From positions 1,813,001 through 1,877,000 of the forward strand of contig NZ_LN831776.1 in assembly GCF_000981585.1 (NCBI RefSeq): DNA of 64,000 nt, written 5' to 3'. Source of the DNA: Paenibacillus riograndensis SBR5 (GTDB lineage Bacteria > Bacillota > Bacilli > Paenibacillales > Paenibacillaceae). Positions 43,657 through 51,944 of the stretch are shown piece by piece; positions within the stretch are counted from its first letter, which is position 1; the number at the start of each line of letters is the position of its first letter. Below the pieces are notes generated by a model. It searched no databases. It was not told the origin of the DNA and was given only the letters and a program-made list of their open reading frames with translations. A program made the position numbers and the translations under genes.

Positions 43657-43828
43657 AAGGCGGAGTAAATGGAAGGAATTGAGAGGGGAAATAAGTATGT
43701 CTTTTAGGGTAATTGTAAAATAGTGATGTTTCTTATAGGGTATGTGATTTAGTATACAGAGAAGCAAAGGAGTATTTTGATACATTCAAGCCAGAAATTT
43801 GCCGCTGGCAGACTTGAATCCTTTCTTT

Positions 43829-43866
43829 TGTGAATTAATTCACCTTTTTATGTGAAATGTTTCACC
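43829..43866 (+). promoter_or_regulatory. Two tandem redox-regulator boxes (Fnr/Rex-like)
   Basis: TGTGAATTAATTCACC (43829-43844) and TGTGAAATGTTTCACC (43851-43866) are centred 22 bp apart, two helical turns. The first fits both the Bacillus Fnr pattern TGTGANNTANNTCACA and the Rex pattern TTGTGAAN4TTCACAA except at the outer base. A TATAAA -10-like box follows at 43879-43884. The palindromes are seen; which regulator binds is inferred. Confidence 0.6.
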
Positions 43867-43948
43867 TTTAATGAGGCATATAAAATGGATGGCATCTTTG
43901 GATGCACGGATGGGTCGCGCAGGATCGGGAGAGGGGGGATGACCTCTA

Positions 43949-44047
43949 ATGTCTTATGAAGGAGGCTTCATAAGAACAGAAGAGAGCCGAAGAGAGATGA
44001 CTATGAAGAAGCTTGGATGTGAAAGGCCACTACTACTGGGGATATGA
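43949..44047 (+). CDS. Possible 32-codon leader peptide
   Basis: An ATG 9-10 nt after GGGGGG opens a 32-codon frame ending 15 nt before the TTG of the flavoprotein gene. Its first codons overlap a perfect stem, TCTTATGAAG-GAGG-CTTCATAAGA (43951-43974). It could couple translation to the main gene, or be accidental. Confidence 0.3.
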   Translation: MSYEGGFIRTEESRREMTMKKLGCERPLLLGI

Positions 44048-44062
44048 TAAGGAGAATACTCA

Positions 44063-46459
44063 TTGAAAAAGCTAATTTCTTTGACTGTCAGCGCAGCTTT
44101 GCTGCTCGCGCCACTCGCGTATACGATTAATGCACCTGCCTTGAATCTAAAGGTGGATGCGGTTTCAGCGGCTTCGGAGGAGGCACCTGCGGCTACAGCC
44201 AAACCGGCTGAACCAAAACCGGCAGCGAAACCGACGGCAAAACCAACAGCAAAACCAACAGTGAAACCCAAACCAACCGTGAAACCAACACCGAAGCCAA
44301 CAGCGAAACCAACCCCGAAAACTACGGCTAAACCGGCAGCAACGGCCAAAGCGACCGCCAAACCTGCAGCGACCGCAAAACCAACGGCAACCGCCAATCC
44401 TTCAGCAACCGCCAAGCCTGTTGCAACAGCTAAACCTGGCTCAACAGTGAAACCAACGGCAACGGCTGCACCAGCTGTTACCGCTGAGCCAACTGCAACG
44501 GCTGCACCAGCTGTTACCGTTGAGCCAGCTGCAACCATTGCACCGGCAGCGGCTGCAAAACCCGTAACGGTTAAGCAGAATGTGTATCAGGACGGAGTGT
44601 ATACAGCTTACGGCAATGCTTACTCCAAAGGTACCGAAGGCGCTAAGGTAACCATTAAAGACGGTAAAATCACTGACATTGAGCTGCTGAGAACCAGCCC
44701 GAAGCTTATCGACAGAAATGCCCGCGAGAATTACAGCGGCGTGTGGGTGGCCTACAAGCTGATGAAGGACAGACTGCTTGGCCAGACCAGAGACAGCGCA
44801 GCAGCAGTGGATGCGGTTTCCGGCGCAACACGCTCCAGCAATGGCTGGAAGCTGTCGGTCGACAGAGCATTTGAAAGAGCACTTAAGGTCAAGCCGGCGG
44901 ATGCTGTTTATTTTGCAGGCGACCATATGGGTGTAGATCCGGAAGGCAAATATGCTGTATTCGCCAGCTATGATGCTAATAAGCTTACTGCGGTGAAGCT
45001 GTATCCGCTGAACGCAGCCGGAGATTTCGTGGACGAAAAAACCTACACAGCAGAACAAACTGCAGCAATTGCCGCAATTACACCTGTACTGCTGGCAAAC
45101 GGTTCTTCCGCCCAGCCAGTTGCCGGCTTCGAAGCGGAGTCCAAGGCTGCCATCAAAGCTTTCTGGGATGCAGAACAAAACGCAAGCATCAACAACACCT
45201 CGGCGTATATTGACGGGTTCTATTCTTCCTACGGCACTGCAAGAAACGTGGGCGTAGAAAGAGCAGATGTGGTGATCCGCAATGGCAGGCTGGTTGATGT
45301 GAAGCTGTACAGATTGGGCACCAACCTGATCGACAGAGGCGCAACCGCTTATGCTGAAGTAGTGAAGGCTAACGCTCCAATGACAGCCAAACTGCTTGCT
45401 AACGGTTCTTATATCGCTAATTATAATGAGAAGGTAGACGGAATCTCCGGCGCTACCGAAAGCAGCCACGGCTGGAATCAGGCTGTAGAAAGAGCTTTTG
45501 GGAAGGCTCTGAAGGCTCCGGCTGCCGGCCGGTACTTTGACGGCAAATTTGCCGGCGTGGACAATGCATCCAGGATTTTCATTCTTGTTGATGTAGCAGC
45601 AGATCAGGTAACTAGCATCAAATTGAGCTTGTTCGGAACAGACGGCAAACTGATTGCAGACGATAAGCTGACTGCTGAACAGAAAACTCTGGTTGAACAA
45701 TTGACTGCCGGACTTCTTGACAAAGGCGTACAAATCGCTGACGTTACGGGACAGGAAGCGTTGACCGCAGCGGCGAGAGCCGCACTGACAGACGCTTTGA
45801 CCAATGCTTCCAAGGAGCAGGGTGCTTATAAAGACGGCACCTTCACTGCCTATGGCGACGCTTATGACAAAGGAACGAACAAAGCTGATGTTACTCTGCG
45901 CAACGGCAAAATCGTAAATGTTGCTCTAAGCCGTGTAGGCATGAATATGGTTGACCTGGGCAAAAATGCTTATGCTGAAGTGCAAAAAGCGCTTCCTCAG
46001 CTCACAGCCAACTTCTTTGCCGCCGGCACCAGAGAAGGTGTGCAGCAAGTGGATGCGGTATCCGGGGCAACGAGCAGCAGCAATGCATTGAAAGCTGCGG
46101 TGGACAGAGCTTACGGCAAAGCTGAAGTTGTTGAGGCCGGCAAAGCCGCTTACTTTAACGGAACTTTTATTGGTGTAAGCACCGACAAAACTGTAAATGT
46201 AATGGTTACTGTAAAATATAACGTTCCAGTGACCATGGTCGTGTATTATCTGGATGCAGCAGGCAAAGTAAAAGCTTACGATCAGCTGACTGAAGCTGAA
46301 AAGGCTGTAAAGGCAGAAATCGAAAATACTTCGTCGGGCAATGGCCTGCATAAGTATGGGTACCGTGCAGCGGCATTTGGCAGCAATGATGCTGAGAAGG
46401 AAGTCTCCGCCAAAGCGGTTGAAGCCATCAAAGCTGCACTGGAAGCAGCAGGAAAATAA
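44063..46459 (+). CDS. Secreted protein with three FMN-binding domains
   Basis: A 798-aa exported protein with an N-terminal signal peptide and a Lys/Pro/Ala/Thr-rich spacer (residues ~45-178). Three FMN-binding domains follow, each with a YxDGxYxxYG-type opening and a flavinylation motif: VDAVSGATRSS (Thr 256), VDGISGATESS (Thr 465) and VDAVSGATSSS (Thr 670). In this family ApbE attaches FMN covalently to the Thr of S(G/x)AT. Related extracytosolic flavoproteins (PplA of Listeria, RnfG/NqrC domains) carry electrons across or along the envelope. No ApbE, quinone oxidase or anchor motif (LPXTG, lipobox) is visible, so partners and attachment are unknown. TTG start with AAGGAG 8 nt upstream. 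Confidence 0.85.
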   Translation: MKKLISLTVSAALLLAPLAYTINAPALNLKVDAVSAASEEAPAATAKPAEPKPAAKPTAKPTAKPTVKPKPTVKPTPKPTAKPTPKTTAKPAATAKATAKPAATAKPTATANPSATAKPVATAKPGSTVKPTATAAPAVTAEPTATAAPAVTVEPAATIAPAAAAKPVTVKQNVYQDGVYTAYGNAYSKGTEGAKVTIKDGKITDIELLRTSPKLIDRNARENYSGVWVAYKLMKDRLLGQTRDSAAAVDAVSGATRSSNGWKLSVDRAFERALKVKPADAVYFAGDHMGVDPEGKYAVFASYDANKLTAVKLYPLNAAGDFVDEKTYTAEQTAAIAAITPVLLANGSSAQPVAGFEAESKAAIKAFWDAEQNASINNTSAYIDGFYSSYGTARNVGVERADVVIRNGRLVDVKLYRLGTNLIDRGATAYAEVVKANAPMTAKLLANGSYIANYNEKVDGISGATESSHGWNQAVERAFGKALKAPAAGRYFDGKFAGVDNASRIFILVDVAADQVTSIKLSLFGTDGKLIADDKLTAEQKTLVEQLTAGLLDKGVQIADVTGQEALTAAARAALTDALTNASKEQGAYKDGTFTAYGDAYDKGTNKADVTLRNGKIVNVALSRVGMNMVDLGKNAYAEVQKALPQLTANFFAAGTREGVQQVDAVSGATSSSNALKAAVDRAYGKAEVVEAGKAAYFNGTFIGVSTDKTVNVMVTVKYNVPVTMVVYYLDAAGKVKAYDQLTEAEKAVKAEIENTSSGNGLHKYGYRAAAFGSNDAEKEVSAKAVEAIKAALEAAGK

Positions 46460-46478
46460 TTTTTTTAGGACATCATTA

Positions 46479-46523
46479 AGGGTTGTTCCGGGTCATGCAC
46501 ATGGCCTGGAGCAACCCTTTTTT
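46479..46523 (+). terminator. Terminator of the flavoprotein gene
   Basis: GGGTTGTTCC and GGAGCAACCC form the stem, followed by TTTTTT. Confidence 0.88.
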
Positions 46524-46697
46524 CAAGCAACAAGATTTTCGGAGCTGGCGGAATTGGGTAAAAACGGCTTGTGATAGGACAAGGGCATAATTAGAAATAG
46601 GAATCGTATAGTAATTAAAGGGATTTTGGAGATGAATGTCTAAAGTTTAATATACACAAACAGGCTTAGGTCCTGTTAGTAATAGGAGGCTCCAAAA

Positions 46698-47654
46698 ATG
46701 ACACTAATTAAACAGCTATCTCCACAGGATGAATTTGTCGGCTTTTATCTGCTGCGAGAGCTGGCAATCAAACAAACAAACGGTACTCCTCCAAAGGATT
46801 ATTTTGATATTGTTCTGGGTGATTCCAGTGGCCAGATCTCGGCCAAGTACTGGGATGCAAGCACAACGGATAAAGAAACCTTTTTCCCGATGGCGCTGGT
46901 GAAGATCCGCGGGATTGCGCATACGTACCGTGAGAAGCTCCAGGTGAAAATAACCAAGATCAGACTCGCCAATGATGGTGACAACGTCTCTCTTACTGAT
47001 TTTATCAGGTCCGCCCCGATCCGGCCGGTTGATCTGATTCATACGATTAAAGGCGTTATGGCGAGCATCACTGACCCGGAGATCGCAACGATCGTATCTT
47101 TTTGTGTGGGTAAGGTGGAAAAGAAATTAATGCATTATCCGGCGGCCAAAACCCATCATCATGCTTATTTTGCCGGACTTGCCTATCATATGGTGCGGAT
47201 GCTGGAAATCGGCGAGTTTCTCTGCAAGCAGCGTCCGTTCCTGAACCCCGACCTGATGAAGGCGGGAATTATTCTGCATGATATCGCCAAGCCGGAAGAG
47301 ATGATTTCCCAGTTTGGGATCGTGTCTGATTACAGTGTGCAGGGCAAGCTGATCGGCCATATCTCCATGGCTTCGAACTGGATTACCGAGGCGGCGATCC
47401 GCTCTGGCATTGATTTGGAGTCGGAAAAAGTGCTCGGCCTGCAGCATCTGGTATTATCCCATCATAACCTGGGTGAATGGGGCAGCCCGGTGCAGCCGCA
47501 GACGGCGGAGGCCGTGGCCCTGCATCATATCGATGCGCTGGATGCGAAGCTGCAAATGGTAGAGGATGCGCTGGATACGACACCTGAGACGGAGGAATGG
47601 ACGCCGTTCATCCGGGGGCTGGAGAATAAGGCTGTGTACCGGATGAAGATTTAA
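46698..47654 (+). CDS. yhaM: 3'-5' exoribonuclease YhaM family (OB fold + HD domain)
   Basis: A 318-aa nuclease. Residues ~10-95 form an OB-fold nucleic-acid-binding domain (DYFDIVLGDSSGQISAKYWD). Residues ~155-285 form an HD domain with HHHAYFAGLAYH, the metal-binding pair in IILHDIAKPEE and a later HH in LSHHNLG. YhaM shortens RNA and ssDNA 3' ends in a Mn/Co-dependent reaction. Length and domain order match Bacillus YhaM (~314 aa). Strong AGGAGG ribosome site. It is monocistronic, ended by a long perfect hairpin. Confidence 0.95.
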   Translation: MTLIKQLSPQDEFVGFYLLRELAIKQTNGTPPKDYFDIVLGDSSGQISAKYWDASTTDKETFFPMALVKIRGIAHTYREKLQVKITKIRLANDGDNVSLTDFIRSAPIRPVDLIHTIKGVMASITDPEIATIVSFCVGKVEKKLMHYPAAKTHHHAYFAGLAYHMVRMLEIGEFLCKQRPFLNPDLMKAGIILHDIAKPEEMISQFGIVSDYSVQGKLIGHISMASNWITEAAIRSGIDLESEKVLGLQHLVLSHHNLGEWGSPVQPQTAEAVALHHIDALDAKLQMVEDALDTTPETEEWTPFIRGLENKAVYRMKI

Positions 47655-47722
47655 TTTTCGCGTATGGATGTTCAGAAGAATGTAAGTCTTCGGCAACGAT
47701 TTTAGCCGTCCATATTTATGTC

Positions 47723-47755
47723 AAAGACCACCTGCTTAAGCAGGTGGTCTTTTAA
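47723..47755 (+). terminator. Terminator of yhaM
   Basis: A 30-nt perfect palindrome (AAAGACCACCTGCTT and its inverse AAGCAGGTGGTCTTT), then TAAAA; probably usable on both strands. Confidence 0.85.
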
Positions 47756-47759
47756 AAGC

Positions 47760-47923
47760 TTCACGCTGTAAATTATCCTTCTTTTTCTCGCTGAAACGGG
47801 TACCTGAAAGCGATACTCTGTATCGCTGCTTCGGAAGTAGGCTCCTAATAAGGACGGCATAGCCGTTTCTACTTGAAAGATAAGAGCTTATATGTTTTGG
47901 GGGAATTGACTTCCCCCTTATTT
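47760..47923 (+). ncRNA. Candidate structured small RNA ending in a terminator
   Basis: No reading frame of substance. The stretch can fold: GAAACGG near 47792 with CCGTTTC near 47870, AGCGAT-ACTCTGT-ATCGCT, and GACGGC-ATA-GCCGT as a competing hairpin. It ends in GGGGGAA-TTGAC-TTCCCCC followed by TTATTT (47899-47923). No family is recognised. Confidence 0.4.
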
Positions 47924-47994
47924 AACTGTAATACAGTGTGAAAAAATGTGGATATCTTGGAAGCCTCACAGGAATATACGCGATGCAGGAGGAT

Positions 47995-48049
47995 AGGGCT
48001 CCATTCGCGGACTGATGCGGACCGATGCGGACCGAGGAGCCCTTATTTT
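47995..48049 (+). terminator. Terminator-like hairpin containing short repeats
   Basis: AGGGCTCC (47995-48002) and GGAGCCCT (48036-48043) pair, followed by TTATTTT. The loop holds three GCGGAC(C/T)GA repeats. No gene is seen before it. Confidence 0.5.
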
Positions 48050-48207
48050 GCCAAAAATCTTACTTTTTCAGTAGTTACGGACTCAGTCCGTTAGTCTTGC
48101 GGAATAGCCGAATTTTCTATCCATAACGGCTTTCCTGTCCGTAACGGCTGCGGATCGATCGCAAAGGAATAGGGCGATCCGTCTTTACCGGCTTCCTCGC
48201 AGGTGCT

Positions 48208-48391
48208 AGTTGGAAAAAGGGAACTTATTTTTCCGAAAGTTAAGAAATCCTGAGAGTGAAGTGGAAAAAGTAAAACTAATTGGGCCACATTTCTGGTCCA
48301 ATGGCGAAATGGGTTGAATTAGTGTCCCTTTTTCCACTTCATCTGCCCGAGGATAGGGTACTTCGGCAAATTAGTGTCCCTTATTCCACTT
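48208..48391. repeat. Dispersed 184-bp palindromic element, copy B
   Basis: Same architecture and length as 24010-24193: GTTGGAAAAAGGGAACTTATT, GTGGAAAAAGTAAAACTAATT, then inverted units ending CCTTTTTCCACTT and CCTTATTCCACTT with AATTAG words. Roughly three quarters of the half-site bases agree between copies, while the centre is diverged. Confidence 0.75.
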
Positions 48392-48442
48392 AAAGAGTTA
48401 CCGTAGGATTCATGGGGAGTCGTTCTCCAGGTAACGCTAGAA

Positions 48443-48488
48443 CCAAGACGGCTGCGCTGTCCCGTGGAGGACCGCACAGCCGTTTTGG
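48443..48488. terminator. Bidirectional hairpin before the sucrose operon
   Basis: CCAAGACGGCTGCGCTGTCC and a partner reading GGACCGCACAGCCGTTTTGG form a long stem with few mismatches, insulating the downstream promoter. Confidence 0.65.
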
Positions 48489-48532
48489 TTCTGAATGCCA
48501 AGCTATGCTGTGAGAAGCAACGCTCTGGATTT

Positions 48533-48593
48533 ATATGTCAAAGGTTTAATATATGTTAAAGGATTGACATATGTTAAACCTTTGACATATAAT
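48533..48593 (+). promoter_or_regulatory. Sucrose-operon promoter with three overlapping operators
   Basis: Three imperfect 22-bp palindromes of the form ATATGT(C/T)AAA - centre - TT(A/G)A(C/T)ATAT start at 48533, 48551 and 48569, an exact 18-bp period. The promoter TTGACA (48564), 18 nt, TATAAT (48588-48593) is embedded in the last two. The encoded LacI-type protein at 54504 is the obvious candidate repressor. A stem AAAGATGATTTG/CAAATCATCTTT (48600-48633) lies at the predicted mRNA 5' end. Confidence 0.7.
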
Positions 48594-48662
48594 CGGATTA
48601 AAGATGATTTGAAAGTGCTTCCAAATCATCTTTATACAAACTACCGATGGGGGAATGTACAC

Positions 48663-49985
48663 ATGAAAGGATTTAAAAAGGTATCTTTAACAGCGCTTAC
48701 TTTGATATTATCCGCCTCTTTGTCTGCCTGTGGAAGCAGCGACAGCAAATCCACCACCTCTTCAGATAAATCCGGCACGGATAAAAGTGTCAAGATCACT
48801 TTGCTTAATTCCAAAGGTGAAATTCAAACCCAATTAGAGGATGCGGCCAAGAGCTTCCATGAGGCATATCCTGACATCACACTGGAAGTTCAGCAGGTGC
48901 CGAGCGGCACATCGCCTTTTGAAAGAGCTTCCACGCTGTATGCCTCCGGAAATCAGCCTACCATGATTATGCTGGATACCGGGGATGTAGCCAAATTCAA
49001 GGACCACATTCTTGATCTGAGCGATGCGAAGTGGAATGGCGACGCTATTGACAGCGCGCTTGATCTGACTACGTTTGACGGCAAAAACTATGCTTTCCCG
49101 CTGGCGGTTGAAGGGTATGGCCTGATCTACAACAAAGCAGTCCTGGATAAAGCTGTAGGAGGGAACTTTGATCCTGCTTCAATTAATACCACTTCTTCAC
49201 TAGAGGAGCTTTTCAAGAAAATAGAAGCCAGCGGAAAGAAAGCACTCACCATTTCTCCGATGGACTGGTCGCTTGGCGCTCATTATCTTTCTCTGGCTTA
49301 CGGAGGGCAGAGTAAGGATAGCAAGGAGGTTGCCGGCTTTATCAGCTCTCTTAGAGCAGGAACTGTGGATTTGTCCTCCAACAAGGTATTTAACGGGCTG
49401 ATGGACACCTTCGATGTGATGATGAAGTACAACATGGATCAGGCCTCTCCGCTTTCTCCAACTTATGAGAAGGGACCTGAGGTGCTGGGCAAGGGTGAAG
49501 TAGGCATCTGGTTTATGGGCAACTGGGCATGGCCGCAGATCAGCGGCTTTGATACAGCCGACAAGCAATATGGCTTCCTCCCTGTGCCTGTCAGCAATAA
49601 TCCCGATGACTACGGCAACACCCAAATTTCTGCTGCTGTAAGCAAACGTATTGTTGTAGACAAGGAGAAGACGACACCGGAGCAGCAGGCTGCGGCCAAA
49701 AAATTCTTTGACTGGATCGTATATGAACAAGCCGGACAAGATTTCCTGGTGAATAAAGCCAATATCGTCCCTGCCTTCAAGAACATTACTATGGAGACAC
49801 CAGATCCGTTAGGCAAGTCGATTCAAACCTATTTGGCTGCTGGCAAGGTGGAGCCGTCTCTGAGCGATCTGCCGGCCGACCACTGGACCAAGGTGGGGGC
49901 ATCCATGCAGAAATATTTGTCCAAGGCCGGTGACCGGGCCACTTTGGCCAAAGAAATTCAGGACTATTGGAAAACAGTAAAGTAA
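48663..49985 (+). CDS. Sugar ABC importer, substrate-binding lipoprotein
   Basis: A 440-aa lipoprotein: signal peptide MKGFKKVSLTALTLILSAS with lipobox LSAC, then a short Ser/Thr linker and a family-1 extracellular solute-binding fold (GVGIWFMGNWAWPQI-like segment around residue 280). It is the first gene of a sucrose-utilisation operon, so sucrose or a related disaccharide is the likely ligand. The ATG at 48663 lies 7 nt after TGGGGGAA; the upstream frame only translates the operator repeats. Confidence 0.92.
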   Translation: MKGFKKVSLTALTLILSASLSACGSSDSKSTTSSDKSGTDKSVKITLLNSKGEIQTQLEDAAKSFHEAYPDITLEVQQVPSGTSPFERASTLYASGNQPTMIMLDTGDVAKFKDHILDLSDAKWNGDAIDSALDLTTFDGKNYAFPLAVEGYGLIYNKAVLDKAVGGNFDPASINTTSSLEELFKKIEASGKKALTISPMDWSLGAHYLSLAYGGQSKDSKEVAGFISSLRAGTVDLSSNKVFNGLMDTFDVMMKYNMDQASPLSPTYEKGPEVLGKGEVGIWFMGNWAWPQISGFDTADKQYGFLPVPVSNNPDDYGNTQISAAVSKRIVVDKEKTTPEQQAAAKKFFDWIVYEQAGQDFLVNKANIVPAFKNITMETPDPLGKSIQTYLAAGKVEPSLSDLPADHWTKVGASMQKYLSKAGDRATLAKEIQDYWKTVK

Positions 49986-50052
49986 GGTGATTCTGCCGGC
50001 GGGGCTGTTTCCTGCCCTGCCGGTTTTCAACACGAAGGAGAGTGAACATGCG

Positions 50053-50937
50053 ATGACTGGAGAAAAAGGCTTTTGGAACCGGCTGCGGCTGCGGCTTCTG
50101 TTTACTGGGCCTACCTTGTTTGCCTTTTTGACCGTAATGATTATTCCTTTTGTATATGGCATTTACTTAACGTTTACGAGCTGGGACGGCATTTCTGTTG
50201 GACATACTTTGGTCGGCTTCCGGAATTACGGATCGGTTTTTGCGGACTCGGAATTTTGGAGCTCCTTTGGGCTTACCCTCAAATACGTGCTGTTTACCGT
50301 AGTGCTCACCAATGTATTGGCCTTTATGCTGGCTTACGCGCTTACCAAAAGAGTCAGGGGCCAGAATGTTTTCCGGGCGGGATTTTTCATGCCAAACCTG
50401 GTGGGCGGCATCGTGCTGGGTTTCATCTGGCAATTTATTTTTAACAATGTACTGGTCTACCTGGGGCAAAAAGCCTCCATCGGCATCTTCAGCGCATCCT
50501 GGCTGGCTGAACCGGGCAAGGCCTTCTGGACGCTTGTGATTGTTACCGTCTGGCAGTATGCCGGATATATGATGGTGATCTATGTGGCAGGTTTAACCGG
50601 TGTGCCTGCCGATATACAGGAAGCCGCCAGCATCGACGGAGCGAACAGCTGGCAAAAGCTGACCCGTATGACTATTCCCATGATGGTGCCTTCGTTTATC
50701 GTATGTCTTTTTCTGTCATTGCAGCGCGGCTTTATGGTCTATGATTTGAACTTGACTCTGACTAAGGGCGGCCCATTCGGCTCCACACAGCTTGTCTCCA
50801 TGCACGTGTACCAAAAAGCCTTCTTGTCGCGGGATTACGGTGTCGGCCAGGCTGAAGCGTTCGTCCTGTTCCTGCTCGTGGCCGTAATCACATTGCTGCA
50901 GGTATATTTCAGCAAAAAGATGGAGGTGGAAGCCTGA
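50053..50937 (+). CDS. Sugar ABC importer permease 1 (MalF/MsmF type)
   Basis: A 294-aa inner-membrane permease with six predicted helices. It carries the EAA coupling loop EAASIDGANSWQKLTRMTIPMM around residue 197, which docks with the ATPase. ATG 50053 is preceded by AAGGAGAG. It overlaps permease 2 at the TGATG junction. No ATPase gene is present in the operon, so a shared MsmX-type ATPase elsewhere is expected, as in Bacillus. Confidence 0.93.
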   Translation: MTGEKGFWNRLRLRLLFTGPTLFAFLTVMIIPFVYGIYLTFTSWDGISVGHTLVGFRNYGSVFADSEFWSSFGLTLKYVLFTVVLTNVLAFMLAYALTKRVRGQNVFRAGFFMPNLVGGIVLGFIWQFIFNNVLVYLGQKASIGIFSASWLAEPGKAFWTLVIVTVWQYAGYMMVIYVAGLTGVPADIQEAASIDGANSWQKLTRMTIPMMVPSFIVCLFLSLQRGFMVYDLNLTLTKGGPFGSTQLVSMHVYQKAFLSRDYGVGQAEAFVLFLLVAVITLLQVYFSKKMEVEA

Positions 50938-51764
50938 TGCGCGTCCAAAGACAGCTTGGCTCAGCGGCAAAATTCGTTGTGTTGGCTATACTGCTGGTTC
51001 TATTTCTCGTTCCCTTTCTACTGCTGATGCTGAACTCCCTGAAAGAAAACGCGATGATTACTTCTAACCCGCTGGCCCTGCCTACCAGCTTTAAATTCGC
51101 CAATTACAGCTATGCCTTTAAGCAGATGAACTATGTAGACGCGTTCACCAATACTATTATCATCACGGCCCTCAGCGTCATTCTGATCGGGATTTGCGGC
51201 GCCATGACCGCCCACTATTTTGTCCGCAATCCCAGCAGGCTGAACCAGAATACATTTCTGTTTATGGTAGCGTCCATGATTATTCCGTTCCAGGCGATAA
51301 TGATTCCTTTGGTGAAAATTTACGGCTCTCTCGACATGCTGAACAGCAAGACTTCCCTGATCTTTATGTACCTGGGTTTCGGCAGCTCACTGGCCGTGTT
51401 TATCTATCACGGTTTTATTAAGAGCATCCCTAAGGAATTGGAAGAGGCCGCGATGATTGACGGTTGCTCCAGAATAAGAATGTTCTTTCAAATTGTATTT
51501 CCGGTCCTGGTACCGACGACGGTGACCATCGGAATTCTAAATGTATTATGGATCTGGAACGACTTCCTGCTGCCATCGCTGGTCCTGGTAGAGGCTGGAC
51601 AACGCACTTTGCCTCTGTCCACTTATTCCTTTTACGGCACCTACACGGTCGATTACGGTCCGCTGATGGCGAGCCTGATGTTGACCATTCTGCCGGTAGT
51701 GATTGTGTATTTGTTCGCTCAAAAATACATTATCCAAGGTGTTATGCAGGGTTCGGTGAAGTAG
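50937..51764 (+). CDS. Sugar ABC importer permease 2 (MalG/MsmG type)
   Basis: A 275-aa permease with six helices and the EAA motif LEEAAMIDGCSRIRMFFQIVFPVL around residue 165. It forms the channel with permease 1. It starts within the preceding stop (TGATG). After its stop codon comes a short remnant of a GH32 gene rather than an intact downstream gene. Confidence 0.93.
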   Translation: MRVQRQLGSAAKFVVLAILLVLFLVPFLLLMLNSLKENAMITSNPLALPTSFKFANYSYAFKQMNYVDAFTNTIIITALSVILIGICGAMTAHYFVRNPSRLNQNTFLFMVASMIIPFQAIMIPLVKIYGSLDMLNSKTSLIFMYLGFGSSLAVFIYHGFIKSIPKELEEAAMIDGCSRIRMFFQIVFPVLVPTTVTIGILNVLWIWNDFLLPSLVLVEAGQRTLPLSTYSFYGTYTVDYGPLMASLMLTILPVVIVYLFAQKYIIQGVMQGSVK

Positions 51765-51772
51765 CTTTCTGC

Positions 51773-51890
51773 GAAATTGATTTGATGCACCAATATCATT
51801 CTGGCGGCACAGAGTGGGGGCCAGTGCACTGGGGACACGCCACAAGCCGCGATTTGATTCATTGAGAGCATCGGCCCGTCTGAGAGAGCG
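51773..51890 (+). pseudogene. Remnant of a GH32 sucrose hydrolase
   Basis: In the frame of 51785 the text translates to LMHQYHSGGTEWGPVHWG, then HATSRDLIH, a TGA stop and EHRPV. This is the GH32 N-terminal signature (YQ-P....WG.MHWGHA.S.DL.HWE..P.AL), with the Trp codon changed to a stop. Both the start of the gene with its catalytic NDPNG motif and the remaining ~400 codons are missing. It indicates that a sucrase once stood between the transporter and the kinase. Confidence 0.75.
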
Positions 51891-51944
51891 GAGCTGTGCG
51901 AGAGATAAACGATTCATATATTGGATAGCAGTAGGAGGGAGAAC

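Noticed and set aside
48495..48662. N-terminal extension of the sugar-binding lipoprotein
   Set aside because: It translates the operator repeats (YVKGL repeated). The lipoprotein signal peptide begins at 48663 behind a ribosome site.
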